Assembly (NCBI GenBank): GCA_012841005.1
Contig: DUVO01000132.1
Coordinates: 1 to 6,233, forward strand
From: Bacillota bacterium
Lineage (GTDB): Bacteria; Bacillota; DTU030
DNA length: 6,233 bases
Direction: 5' to 3'
The notes under the pieces are model-generated. The model saw only the letters and a list, made by a program, of their open reading frames with translations. It did not search any database and was not told the DNA's origin. Both the position numbers and the translations under genes were made by a program. This document shows, piece by piece, positions 1-5,918 of this stretch (position 1 is its first letter; each line of letters begins with the position of its first letter).

Positions 1-105
1 CAGGAGCAGGTATTCTTCCCTGGAGTTGAGATTCTTCAGCACATACTCTTCCACAGCCAGATTGAAGTGGGGATCGGTGGAAATACTATTATCGATATAG
101 AGCAC
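1..105 (-). CDS. lplA: Lipoate-protein ligase A, N-terminal fragment (runs off left edge)
   Basis: Reading leftward from a GTG at 105-103, the frame stays open to the window edge and gives 35 residues starting MLYIDNSISTDPHFNLAVEE. The segment DPHFNLAVEEYVL matches the start of lipoate-protein ligase A (DPWFNLAVEE in the E. coli enzyme, from memory). A clear AGGAGG lies on the minus strand at 118-113, seven bases before the GTG, which fixes the start. The family adenylates lipoate and transfers it to the lysine of lipoyl domains such as glycine cleavage H protein or 2-oxoacid dehydrogenase E2 in the cytoplasm. Full proteins are about 330 residues, so only a tenth is visible and the catalytic lysine and RRxxGGG motif lie outside. 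It is divergent from perR. An octanoyltransferase of the same fold (LipM/LipL) is a possible alternative. Confidence 0.85.
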   Translation of the reverse strand, partial: MLYIDNSISTDPHFNLAVEEYVLKNLNSREEYLLL

Positions 106-299
106 AGGCTTTCCTCCTTTGCCGCGAGGCCCTTATTTACTGCTTTGGTTTTGTCCGGCCTCTGGAAAATATGGTAGCTATCCCGTTATTCAATATTTCT
201 CCCTCCCACTTTAATAATCCTTCCTGCCTGTCTTATTGGCCACTACACCGGCGTTTGCGGCCTGGGAGAAGGTAATGGGAATTGTTTTTCGCCAGAGGC
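106..299. other. Divergent intergenic region between lplA and perR
   Basis: No open frame with a ribosome binding site, no tRNA-like fold and no terminator is visible. The only assigned element is the lplA ribosome binding site on the minus strand at 113-118. Several AT-rich stretches (166-240) could hold a minus-strand lplA promoter, but I found no -35/-10 pair with good spacing. The perR promoter begins at 300. Confidence 0.6.
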
Positions 300-328
300 T
301 TGACCGGGAAAACTGTTAGTATTACAAT
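300..328 (+). promoter_or_regulatory. Sigma-A type promoter of perR
   Basis: TTGACC (300-305) and TACAAT (323-328) are separated by exactly 17 bases; each matches the consensus hexamer at five of six positions. The predicted start of transcription is near 335, giving a short leader that carries AAGGAG at 348-353, eight bases before the perR ATG. The -10 overlaps a Per-box-like palindrome. Confidence 0.75.
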
Positions 329-336
329 ATTAGTAA
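322..336. promoter_or_regulatory. Candidate Per box (PerR operator), autoregulatory
   Basis: TTACAATATTAGTAA has the 7-1-7 layout of the PerR operator TTATAATNATTATAA and matches 10 of its 14 specified bases; the two halves are complementary at five of seven positions. It covers the -10 and predicted start site of perR, where bound repressor would block RNA polymerase. A looser GTTA...TAAC dyad surrounds it (315-337). The site is AT-rich, so chance resemblance cannot be excluded; the placement before a perR gene is the main support. Confidence 0.55.
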
Positions 337-361
337 CAATTATTAACAAGGAGATGTAACT

Positions 362-781
362 ATGTCCGCTGCCGCAGAACCCATCAAAAGGCGTAAAACA
401 CGCCAGCGGGCCTTAATTCTCAAGATTCTGCGCAGTACCAAAAGCCATCCTACGGCCGATTGGATCTATAATCAAGTCCGGAAGGAAATACCGGATATAA
501 GCTTGGGTACCGTATACCGGAACCTCCGCCTCCTTAAGGAAATGGGGGAGATTCAGGAACTCCAGTGGGGAAGTACCTACAGCCGCTTTGATGGTAATCC
601 CCGGGAACACTATCATTTTAATTGCCTCCAGTGCGGCCGGGTTCTGGATGTGGATATCGATGTACAGCAGTTTTTGGAAGAACTGGTGGAAAAGAAACAT
701 GGTTGGAAAGTTACCGGACACCGTCTGGAATTTTGGGGACTGTGTCATAGTTGCCGAGAAGAACCCCGGGAGGTGAAGTGA
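362..781 (+). CDS. perR: PerR, Fur-family peroxide-responsive repressor
   Basis: A 139-residue cytoplasmic DNA-binding repressor; PerR uses Fe(II) or Mn(II) as corepressor and is inactivated when peroxide oxidises metal-bound histidines. The N-terminal winged helix covers about residues 12-75 (recognition region SLGTVYRNLRLLKE), followed by the dimerisation domain. Aligned by eye to B. subtilis PerR with a constant offset of eight, all five regulatory metal ligands are present: H29, D77, H83, H85 and D96 (H37, D85, H91, H93, D104). The structural zinc site is complete as C88/C91 and C128/C131. The Asp at 77, where Fur has Glu, favours PerR over Fur, although Fur or Zur function is not excluded. 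The start is set by AAGGAG at 348-353. Likely autoregulated through the box at 322-336. It is followed after three bases by a rubredoxin-like gene, fitting an oxidative stress role. Confidence 0.9.
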   Translation: MSAAAEPIKRRKTRQRALILKILRSTKSHPTADWIYNQVRKEIPDISLGTVYRNLRLLKEMGEIQELQWGSTYSRFDGNPREHYHFNCLQCGRVLDVDIDVQQFLEELVEKKHGWKVTGHRLEFWGLCHSCREEPREVK

Positions 782-784
782 AGG

Positions 785-892
785 ATGGCCCTTTGGAAAT
801 GCAGCCAGTGTAGTTTTGAGAAGGAAGGTCGCTGCAAGCCCCGGAAGTGCCCCGAGTGCCAGGGGCAGAATACCTTCGAAAAGAAGGAGTAG
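785..892 (+). CDS. Small rubredoxin-like zinc-ribbon protein (35 aa)
   Basis: ATG at 785 follows the perR stop by three bases and has its ribosome binding site (GGGAGGTGA, 768-776) inside the end of perR, so translation is probably coupled. The 35-residue product begins MALWKCSQCSFEKEG and has a CxxC pair at C6/C9 and a second at C22/C25, plus an extra C17. The pattern WKCxxC...EG...P.KCPxC...F resembles the C-terminal rubredoxin-like domain of rubrerythrin without the diiron domain. Such domains bind one iron or zinc through four cysteines and pass electrons to peroxide- or oxygen-reducing partners. The loop between the CxxC pairs is 12 residues, much shorter than in classical rubredoxin. 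Redox function is inferred from the PerR context; a purely structural zinc knuckle is the alternative. Codon use resembles its neighbours. Confidence 0.85.
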   Translation: MALWKCSQCSFEKEGRCKPRKCPECQGQNTFEKKE

Positions 893-939
893 GGGGTAAA
901 GAAAGGAGATAACAAAGCTTTAGTGCAGGAAAGTCTTGA

Positions 940-965
940 CCCCGGTTGACCCGGGGATTTTTTTT
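940..965 (+). terminator. Intrinsic terminator of the perR operon
   Basis: CCCCGG (940-945) and CCGGGG (951-956) form a six-base-pair GC stem with loop TTGAC, followed by A and eight T residues (958-965). It separates the perR transcript from the argF promoter that begins ten bases later. Confidence 0.85.
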
Positions 966-974
966 ATTCCCCGG

Positions 975-1003
975 TTGTAATATTACGCATGATATCGTAT
1001 AAT
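975..1003 (+). promoter_or_regulatory. Promoter of argF
   Basis: TTGTAA (975-980) and a perfect TATAAT (998-1003) are separated by 17 bases. Transcription would start near 1010, giving a leader of about 25 bases that holds little beyond the ribosome binding site. This rules out a long leader riboswitch or T-box for argF. Confidence 0.8.
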
Positions 1004-1009
1004 TATACA
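976..1009. promoter_or_regulatory. Pair of ARG-box-like sites (ArgR/AhrC operator) at argF
   Basis: The distal site 996-1009 contains the perfect palindrome GTATAATTATAC and matches 11 of 14 bases of TGAATWWWWATTCA. The proximal site 976-989 matches 10 of 14. Their centres are 20 bp apart, close to the 20-21 bp of known tandem ARG boxes, and they cover the -35 and -10 of argF. The consensus is AT-rich, so each site alone would be weak; the pairing and its repetition at argG are the support. No argR gene is in the window. Confidence 0.6.
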
Positions 1010-1034
1010 TAGACCATTGATGGGAGGGGGAATA

Positions 1035-2036
1035 ATGGAAGATCTGAAGGGAAGGCATCTGCTGAGCCTGCAGCAGTACAATAAAGGTGAAATGATGCTG
1101 ATCTTTGAGACGGCCACAGCCCTGCAGGCAATCATGGCCAGGGGGGTGCCCTTCAAACCTCTACAGGGCAAGACCCTGGGGATGCTCTTTAATAAAAATT
1201 CGACCCGCACCCGGGTCTCCTTTGAAGTCGCCATTTACCAGCTGGGTGGTCATGGCCTTTACCTGGGCGGGCAGGAGCTCCAGTTGGCCCGGGGGGAATC
1301 AATCGCCGATACGGCCCACGTCCTGTCCCGTTACCTGGATGCCATCATGATCAGGACCTACAGCCAGGCCGAGGTGGAAGAACTGGCTGCCAACGCCGGC
1401 ATACCGGTAATCAACGGTCTTACCGATCAGTTCCACCCCTGCCAGGCCCTGGCCGATTTCTATACCATTTACCAGAAAAAGGGGAAGCTGGAGGGGTTAA
1501 AACTGGCCTTTGTCGGTGACGGCAACAATAATGTGACCCATTCCCTCCTTTTGGGAGCGGCCAAACTGGGTGTTAATATCCATGTTGCCGCCCCGGAAGG
1601 CTATGAACCCGAGGCGGAAATACTGGCCCTGGCCCGGCAGGAAGCCGAAAATTCCGGATGCTCTGTGGTCTTGGGCACCGATCCGGTGGAAGCGGTAACG
1701 GGAGCCGATGCCGTTTACACCGATGTCAGGACCAGTATGGGCAAGGAGGGGGAAGCAAAAGAGCGGCGCCATACCCTCGCCCCCTACCAGGTTAACAGTA
1801 CCCTCATGGCGGCAGCCAAACCCGATGCCCTTTTTCTCCACTGCCTCCCGGCCCACCGGGGTGAGGAGGTTACCGATGCAGTGATGGACGGACCCAATTC
1901 GGCCGTCTTTGACCAGGCGGAAAACCGCCTCCATATCCACAAGGCCGTTCTCGGGCTCCTCATCCGGGGAAAGGAACTGCTGGAGGCAATGGCCCCCCTG
2001 CTTGGTGACAGGAAACTGCCCAGGGTCGCGGGGTAA
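1035..2036 (+). CDS. argF: Ornithine carbamoyltransferase
   Basis: A 333-residue cytoplasmic enzyme, normally trimeric, joining carbamoyl phosphate and ornithine to give citrulline, step six of arginine synthesis. The carbamoyl phosphate domain has STRTR (56-60) and HPCQ (134-137); the ornithine domain has GDGNNN (161-166), the SMG loop (234-236) and HCLPAHRGEE (269-278). Length is normal for the family. I chose ATG 1035 because GGGAGG at 1022-1027 is seven bases upstream; in-frame TTG 1017 and ATG 1020 lie too close to the predicted transcript start near 1010 and overlap the ribosome binding site. Oddity: the motif usually written DVWxSMG reads DVRTSMG, with Arg at 232. A biosynthetic rather than catabolic role is inferred from argG and argH downstream. 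argC, argJ, argB and argD are not in the window. Confidence 0.96.
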   Translation: MEDLKGRHLLSLQQYNKGEMMLIFETATALQAIMARGVPFKPLQGKTLGMLFNKNSTRTRVSFEVAIYQLGGHGLYLGGQELQLARGESIADTAHVLSRYLDAIMIRTYSQAEVEELAANAGIPVINGLTDQFHPCQALADFYTIYQKKGKLEGLKLAFVGDGNNNVTHSLLLGAAKLGVNIHVAAPEGYEPEAEILALARQEAENSGCSVVLGTDPVEAVTGADAVYTDVRTSMGKEGEAKERRHTLAPYQVNSTLMAAAKPDALFLHCLPAHRGEEVTDAVMDGPNSAVFDQAENRLHIHKAVLGLLIRGKELLEAMAPLLGDRKLPRVAG

Positions 2037-2102
2037 AAAGCTAGCGGTGGGCACTGGGCTCCGGGCCGAGAACCGGCAGGTAGGTCTTGTCGGCAAAGGA
2101 AA

Positions 2103-2150
2103 GGGGGCAGCCAAATATCACGGCTGTCCTCTTAATCTTACTCTTTGTTA
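2103..2150 (+). terminator. Possible weak terminator hairpin after argF
   Basis: Arms 2103-2112 and 2122-2131 pair over ten base pairs, two of them G-U, around a nine-base AT-rich loop. The following 20 bases are T-rich but interrupted (TTAATCTTACTCTTTGTTATT). It lies 67 bases after the argF stop. It may end the argF transcript only partly. The remaining intergenic stretch up to 2233 holds an imperfect hairpin at 2173-2203 and an AT-rich promoter-like region. Confidence 0.45.
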
Positions 2151-2246
2151 TTATGTTGAATGGTAATAGGTACCACCCCGGGAAGGATTTTACCCTCCGG
2201 TGGAATAATAGTTAAGTATAAATATTACTAACTGGAGGTGGAGGCA

Positions 2247-2930
2247 GTGGGACTGATTAGATGGCTTGGGCATGCGGCCTTTCAGATCACCACCAATGAG
2301 GGACGGCACATCTATATCGACCCCTGGATTAAAGGCAACCCTGCCTGCCCGGTGCAGAGGGAAGACCTGGAGGAAGCCGACCTGGTTCTGGTCACCCATG
2401 ATCACTTTGATCACTTGGGAGATGCCGTCAGCCTATTAAAGGCCGGTAAGGCCAGGGCTGCGGGCCAACCGGAATTGCTGGGGCTGTTGGAGGACAAGGG
2501 CATTCCTTCGGAAAAACTCATGGGCATGAATACCGGCGGCACTGTGGAAGTGGCCGGCATTGCCGTGACCATGACCCAGGCCTTCCATTCTGCCGGCAGG
2601 GGTTGGCCCATCGGGTTTATCCTGACCTTGCCCGGAGGGCCGGTTATCTATCATGCCGGCGATACGGGCCTCTTCGGCGATCTGAAACTATTGGGCGAAC
2701 TCTATAACATTGATGTAGCCCTTCTGCCCATCGGCGGGCTCTATACCATGGATCCCCTCCAGGCGGCCATGGCAGTGAAACTCTTGTCTCCCCGGGTAGT
2801 TATGCCCATGCATTACCGGACCTTCCCTGCCCTGGTCCAGGGCGCCGGGGAATTTGCCCGCTTGGTTAGGGAAAAGGCACCCGGGGTGGAAGTGGTGGTT
2901 TTGGAACCCGGCGGCCGGTGGGAATTCTAG
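2247..2930 (+). CDS. UPF0173 family metal-dependent hydrolase (metallo-beta-lactamase fold)
   Basis: A 227-residue protein close to the usual family length of about 225-230. It opens with IRWLGHAAFQI, the typical UPF0173 N-terminus, then carries the metal-binding signature HDHFDH (51-56), H114 in AFHSA, H136 and D139 in HAGDTG, and H189 in MPMHY, a full two-metal site. No signal peptide or membrane segment is seen, so it is cytoplasmic. The family (B. subtilis YtkL among others) has no agreed physiological substrate; related folds cleave phosphodiesters, lactones or thioesters. The start GTG 2247 is chosen because GGAGGTG (2234-2240) is six bases upstream; the in-frame GTG at 2238 lies inside that site. 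A possible -10 is TATAAA at 2217-2222 but no -35 fits. It sits between argF and argG; a role in arginine metabolism is not shown. Confidence 0.93.
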   Translation: MGLIRWLGHAAFQITTNEGRHIYIDPWIKGNPACPVQREDLEEADLVLVTHDHFDHLGDAVSLLKAGKARAAGQPELLGLLEDKGIPSEKLMGMNTGGTVEVAGIAVTMTQAFHSAGRGWPIGFILTLPGGPVIYHAGDTGLFGDLKLLGELYNIDVALLPIGGLYTMDPLQAAMAVKLLSPRVVMPMHYRTFPALVQGAGEFARLVREKAPGVEVVVLEPGGRWEF

Positions 2931-3007
2931 GAAACATGAATCCGGGCTGCCGGACCCGACCTCCAGGTAATTGCCTGTAGATGCCGGCTGGGCTCCGGGA
3001 AAGGGTG

Positions 3008-3036
3008 TTGCATAACTATCTATTGTAATGTATAAT
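3008..3036 (+). promoter_or_regulatory. Promoter of argG
   Basis: A perfect TATAAT (3031-3036) is preceded after 17 bases by TTGCAT (3008-3013), a weak -35 that keeps the TTG. Transcription would start near 3043, leaving a leader of about 37 bases. The same relative layout is seen at argF. Confidence 0.7.
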
Positions 3037-3042
3037 TATGCT
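3009..3042. promoter_or_regulatory. Pair of ARG-box-like sites at argG
   Basis: Site 3029-3042 (TGTATAATTATGCT) matches 11 of 14 bases of TGAATWWWWATTCA; site 3009-3022 (TGCATAACTATCTA) matches 10 of 14. Their centres are 20 bp apart, the same spacing and the same position over -35 and -10 as at argF. The shared core GTATAATTAT is identical in both promoters, which supports common repression by ArgR/AhrC. Confidence 0.6.
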
Positions 3043-3079
3043 GTAGTTAAGACTATGGGCAAAGAGGGAGGAACCAAAG

Positions 3080-4288
3080 GTGAAACAGTATCAAAAAGTG
3101 GTTCTCGCCTATTCCGGCGGTCTAGATACTTCCGTCATCATTCCCTGGCTAAAGGAAAACTATGGTTGTGAAGTAATAGCCATGGCAGCCGATGTGGGCC
3201 AAAAGGAAGAACTGGAGCCCCTGGAAGAGAAAGCCCTGAAGACGGGTGCCAGCAAACTCTATATCAAGGATGTTGTGGAAGAGTTTGTTACAGACTATAT
3301 CTATCCCACCCTGAAGGCGGGGGCCATCTATGAAGGAAAATATCTCCTGGGGACATCTATGGCCAGGCCCCTCATTGCCAAATGCCTCGTAGATGTTGCC
3401 AGGGCAGAAGGTGCCGATGCCGTGGCCCACGGCTGTACAGGGAAGGGAAACGACCAGGTGCGGTTTGAACTTGCCGTCAAGGCCCTGGCGCCGGACCTGG
3501 CCATAATTGCTCCTTGGCGGGAGTGGGATCTTAAGTCCCGGGAGGACGAGATAGAGTATGCGGCCCAACGGGGCATCCCCGTACCGGTGACCAAGGAGAA
3601 ACCCTACAGCATGGACCGGAACCTCTGGCATATCAGCTACGAGGGGGGAGTGCTGGAGGATCCTGACTATGAACCCGACGAAGACATGTTCAAACTGACT
3701 GTTGCCCCCGACAAGGCGCCGGACAAACCAACTTATATGGAGATTACCTTCGAAGGGGGAATCCCGACCCAGATCGACGGCGAGGCGTACAGGCCGGTGG
3801 CTTTGATTGATAAACTCAATGAGATCGCCGGGGCTAACGGTGTGGGACGGGTGGATATTGTGGAGAACCGCCTGGTGGGCATGAAGTCCCGGGGCGTTTA
3901 TGAGACGCCCGGCGGTACCCTCCTGTACCTGGCCCACCGGGAACTGGAATCTCTGACCCTAGATCGGGAGACCATGCGTTTTAAGGAACTGGTGGCCCAG
4001 AAGTATGCAGAACTGGTATATTACGGTGTCTGGTTCGCTCCCATCCGGGAAGCCCTCGATGCCTTTGTAGACAAAACCCAGGAGCATGTCACCGGTACAG
4101 TCCGGTTGAAACTTTATAAGGGTAATTGTACCATTGCCGGCCGGAGGGCGAAACGTTCCCTCTATCGGGAAGACCTGGCCACCTTCGGGGCCGATGCCGT
4201 CTACAACCAGAAGGACGCCGAGGGCTTTATCAACCTTTTCGGTCTTCCCTTGCTGGTGCAGGGATTGCTCAATAAGGAGGACAGGTGA
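3080..4288 (+). CDS. argG: Argininosuccinate synthase
   Basis: A 402-residue cytoplasmic, typically tetrameric, enzyme that condenses citrulline with aspartate using ATP to form argininosuccinate, AMP and pyrophosphate. The N-terminal ATP pyrophosphatase loop is AYSGGLDTS (10-18). Other family signatures are TSMARPLIA (92-100), [13 protein letters not shown] (118-130), [15 protein letters not shown] (176-190) and [14 protein letters not shown] (266-279). Length matches the family norm of about 400, and nothing is missing. It starts at GTG 3080, supported by GGGAGGA at 3066-3072 seven bases upstream; the sequence [14 protein letters not shown] aligns well with family N-termini. It has its own promoter and ARG-box-like pair. 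The gap to argH is 182 bases and contains a strong hairpin. Confidence 0.98.
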   Translation: MKQYQKVVLAYSGGLDTSVIIPWLKENYGCEVIAMAADVGQKEELEPLEEKALKTGASKLYIKDVVEEFVTDYIYPTLKAGAIYEGKYLLGTSMARPLIAKCLVDVARAEGADAVAHGCTGKGNDQVRFELAVKALAPDLAIIAPWREWDLKSREDEIEYAAQRGIPVPVTKEKPYSMDRNLWHISYEGGVLEDPDYEPDEDMFKLTVAPDKAPDKPTYMEITFEGGIPTQIDGEAYRPVALIDKLNEIAGANGVGRVDIVENRLVGMKSRGVYETPGGTLLYLAHRELESLTLDRETMRFKELVAQKYAELVYYGVWFAPIREALDAFVDKTQEHVTGTVRLKLYKGNCTIAGRRAKRSLYREDLATFGADAVYNQKDAEGFINLFGLPLLVQGLLNKEDR

Positions 4289-4326
4289 ATTTGCCAGTAA
4301 TTTCCCGGTAGTTTAAAAGATGCGGG

Positions 4327-4362
4327 AGGGGGCAGTTACCCAGGGGGAGGTGACTGTCCCCT
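4327..4362 (+). other. Stable stem-loop between argG and argH
   Basis: Arms 4327-4340 and 4349-4362 pair over 14 base pairs with two G-U pairs and an eight-base purine-rich loop. The bases after it (TTGGTGTTGG) are not a proper T-tract, so full termination is doubtful. It may slow readthrough, protect the 3' end of argG mRNA, or act as a partial terminator. The arms share GGGGGCAG and CTGTCC with the hairpin after argF. Confidence 0.5.
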
Positions 4363-4414
4363 TGGTGTTGGAGGTAGGCCCTGGGGGATACTGCCGGGAT
4401 AAGTAGTTAAGTTC

Positions 4415-4423
4415 TGATATGAT
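4415..4423 (+). promoter_or_regulatory. Candidate extended -10 promoter of argH
   Basis: TGATATGAT (4415-4423) fits the extended -10 pattern TGNTATAAT with one mismatch. No recognisable -35 stands 16-18 bases upstream, which the TG extension can partly replace. Transcription would start near 4430, about 40 bases before the argH ATG. Readthrough from argG is an equally possible source of argH mRNA. Confidence 0.4.
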
Positions 4424-4470
4424 TACATTGTGAGTTGAGCAAACCTATCACTATTGAAGGGGGTCATGGG

Positions 4471-5865
4471 ATGAAACTGTGGGGAGGGCGTTTTGCCAAG
4501 GCTACCGACGCCCTGGTGGAGGTGTTTACCGCTTCTATTGGTTTTGACCGGCGTCTCTACCGCCAGGATATCCAGGGCAGTATTGCCCATACCAAAATGC
4601 TGGTGCGGCAGGGGATCCTTTCCCCGACAGAGGGGGAAAAAATTATCGCCGGATTGCAGGAAATCGCAGGGGAGATAGAAAGGGGCCAGTTTACCTTCAC
4701 GGCGGCCCGGGAAGATATTCACATGCACATCGAGGCCAGGCTGCAGGAAAAGATCGGCCCCGTGGCCGGCAAGATCCATACCGCCCGGAGCCGCAATGAC
4801 CAGGTTGCCACCGATCTTCACCTGTACGTGAAGGAAGAAACGGCAGCGGTGCTGGCATTAATTGCAGAACTCCAGGGTACCATCCTTCACCTGGCCGAAA
4901 AGCACCTGGGTGTGATCATGCCCGGGTATACCCACCTGCAGCGGGCCCAACCCATCCTCTTTTCCCACCACCTCCTGGCCTATTTCGAGATGCTGGAACG
5001 GGATTGGCAGCGGTTCCGGGATTGTGCCCGGCGGGCAGACAGCTCGCCCCTGGGGGCAGGGGCCCTGGCGGGAACCTCCTTTCCCATCGACCGGCATTAT
5101 ACAGCATCCCAGATGGGCTTTTCTTCCTGCTATAGAAATAGCGTTGATGCCGTCAGCGACCGGGATTTTGTCCTAGAATTCCTGGCGGCGGCGGCCATCC
5201 TCATGCAGCACTTGAGCCGCTTTTGTGAGGAGCTGATCCTGTGGTCCTCCCAGGAGTTTGCCTTTATTGAACTGGACGACGCCTTTACCACCGGCAGCAG
5301 CATTATGCCCCAGAAGAAGAACCCCGATGTGCCGGAACTGATCCGGGGCAAGACGGGACGGGTATATGGAAACCTAATCGCCCTCTTGACCACCATGAAG
5401 GGTTTGCCCCTGGCCTACAACAAGGACCTCCAGGAGGACAAGGAACCCCTCTTTGATACCGTCGATACCATCAAGAATTGTTTGACCATCTTTGCCCCCC
5501 TCCTGGCCAGTCTGGAGGTGAAGGAGGAAACCATGGAGCGGGCTGCCGCCGAGGGGTTTGCCAACGCCACCGATGCCGCCGACTACCTGGCGAAAAAGGG
5601 GGTACCCTTCCGGGAGGCCCACCGGGTGGTGGGGAATATTGTCCGCTACTGCCTGGAGGAGGAGAAGGGGTTGGCTGATCTCACCCTGGAAGAATTCCGT
5701 CGCTTTTCCCCCGTCTTTGGGATGGATATAACTGGGGTAATCCAGACGAAAAGTGTTGTGGCCGCCCGGGAATCCTACGGGGGGACTGCTGCCGGGCAGG
5801 TGGAAAGGGCCCTCAAGGAGGGGTGGGAACTGCTGGCCCAAAAACAAGAAAAACCCGGCCCCTAA
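4471..5865 (+). CDS. argH: Argininosuccinate lyase
   Basis: A 464-residue cytoplasmic enzyme of the fumarase/aspartase superfamily, normally a homotetramer, splitting argininosuccinate into arginine and fumarate, the last step of the pathway. It begins [10 protein letters not shown], the standard ArgH N-terminus. SRND is at 107-110, the TH of YTHLQRAQP (153-161) holds the expected general-acid histidine H154, and the signature [11 protein letters not shown] (276-286) carries the catalytic serine loop. Length is normal. ATG 4471 is chosen over an in-frame TTG at 4435 because it gives the family N-terminus and has AAGGGGGT at 4457-4464. The final codons form the left arm of the terminator hairpin, and the TAA lies in its loop. 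It converges with the permease gene on the minus strand. Confidence 0.98.
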   Translation: MKLWGGRFAKATDALVEVFTASIGFDRRLYRQDIQGSIAHTKMLVRQGILSPTEGEKIIAGLQEIAGEIERGQFTFTAAREDIHMHIEARLQEKIGPVAGKIHTARSRNDQVATDLHLYVKEETAAVLALIAELQGTILHLAEKHLGVIMPGYTHLQRAQPILFSHHLLAYFEMLERDWQRFRDCARRADSSPLGAGALAGTSFPIDRHYTASQMGFSSCYRNSVDAVSDRDFVLEFLAAAAILMQHLSRFCEELILWSSQEFAFIELDDAFTTGSSIMPQKKNPDVPELIRGKTGRVYGNLIALLTTMKGLPLAYNKDLQEDKEPLFDTVDTIKNCLTIFAPLLASLEVKEETMERAAAEGFANATDAADYLAKKGVPFREAHRVVGNIVRYCLEEEKGLADLTLEEFRRFSPVFGMDITGVIQTKSVVAARESYGGTAAGQVERALKEGWELLAQKQEKPGP

Positions 5866-5877
5866 AGGCCGGGTTTT
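5850..5877. terminator. Bidirectional terminator overlapping the argH stop codon
   Basis: AAAACCCGGCC (5850-5860) and GGCCGGGTTTT (5867-5877) form a perfect 11-base-pair stem with a six-base loop CCTAAA; the TAA at 5863-5865 is the argH stop. On the plus strand the T-run is only the four T residues of the stem. On the minus strand the hairpin is followed by TTTTTCTTGTTTTT, so it should end the permease transcript efficiently. Confidence 0.85.
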
Positions 5878-5918
5878 ACCTCTGCTGGTACAGCCCCGGG
5901 GCGCGGCGGGAGCCAATA

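Noticed and set aside
158..299. An eight-base inverted repeat GCCTCTGG (158-165) and CCAGAGGC (292-299)
   Set aside because: The arms are short and about 126 bases apart with no supporting structure; consistent with chance.
923..949. GTG at 923 after AAAGGAG (903-908), a possible leader peptide before the terminator
   Set aside because: It gives only eight codons before TGA, the spacing to the purine stretch is too long, and no codon run for a regulatory amino acid is present, so attenuation is not supported.
2169..2181. Minus strand reads GGGGTGGTACC, similar to the T-box core GGGTGGTACCGCG
   Set aside because: The CGCG part is missing, no specifier or terminator fold is seen, and no minus-strand gene follows, only the antisense of argF.
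2153..2215. A 20-codon open frame starting ATG at 2153 in the argF to hydrolase gap
   Set aside because: No ribosome binding site precedes it (the upstream bases are T-rich) and the peptide has no recognisable feature.
2941..2954. Small hairpin TCCGG-GCTG-CCGGA shortly after the hydrolase stop
   Set aside because: The stem is only five base pairs and no T-tract follows, so I do not call it a terminator.
3149..3937. A 262-codon open frame antisense to argG, and similar long antisense frames at 1497-2114 and 5374-5916
   Set aside because: They lie fully or almost fully opposite well-supported genes, have no recognisable domain and no convincing ribosome binding site; such frames are expected from the codon bias of GC-rich genes.
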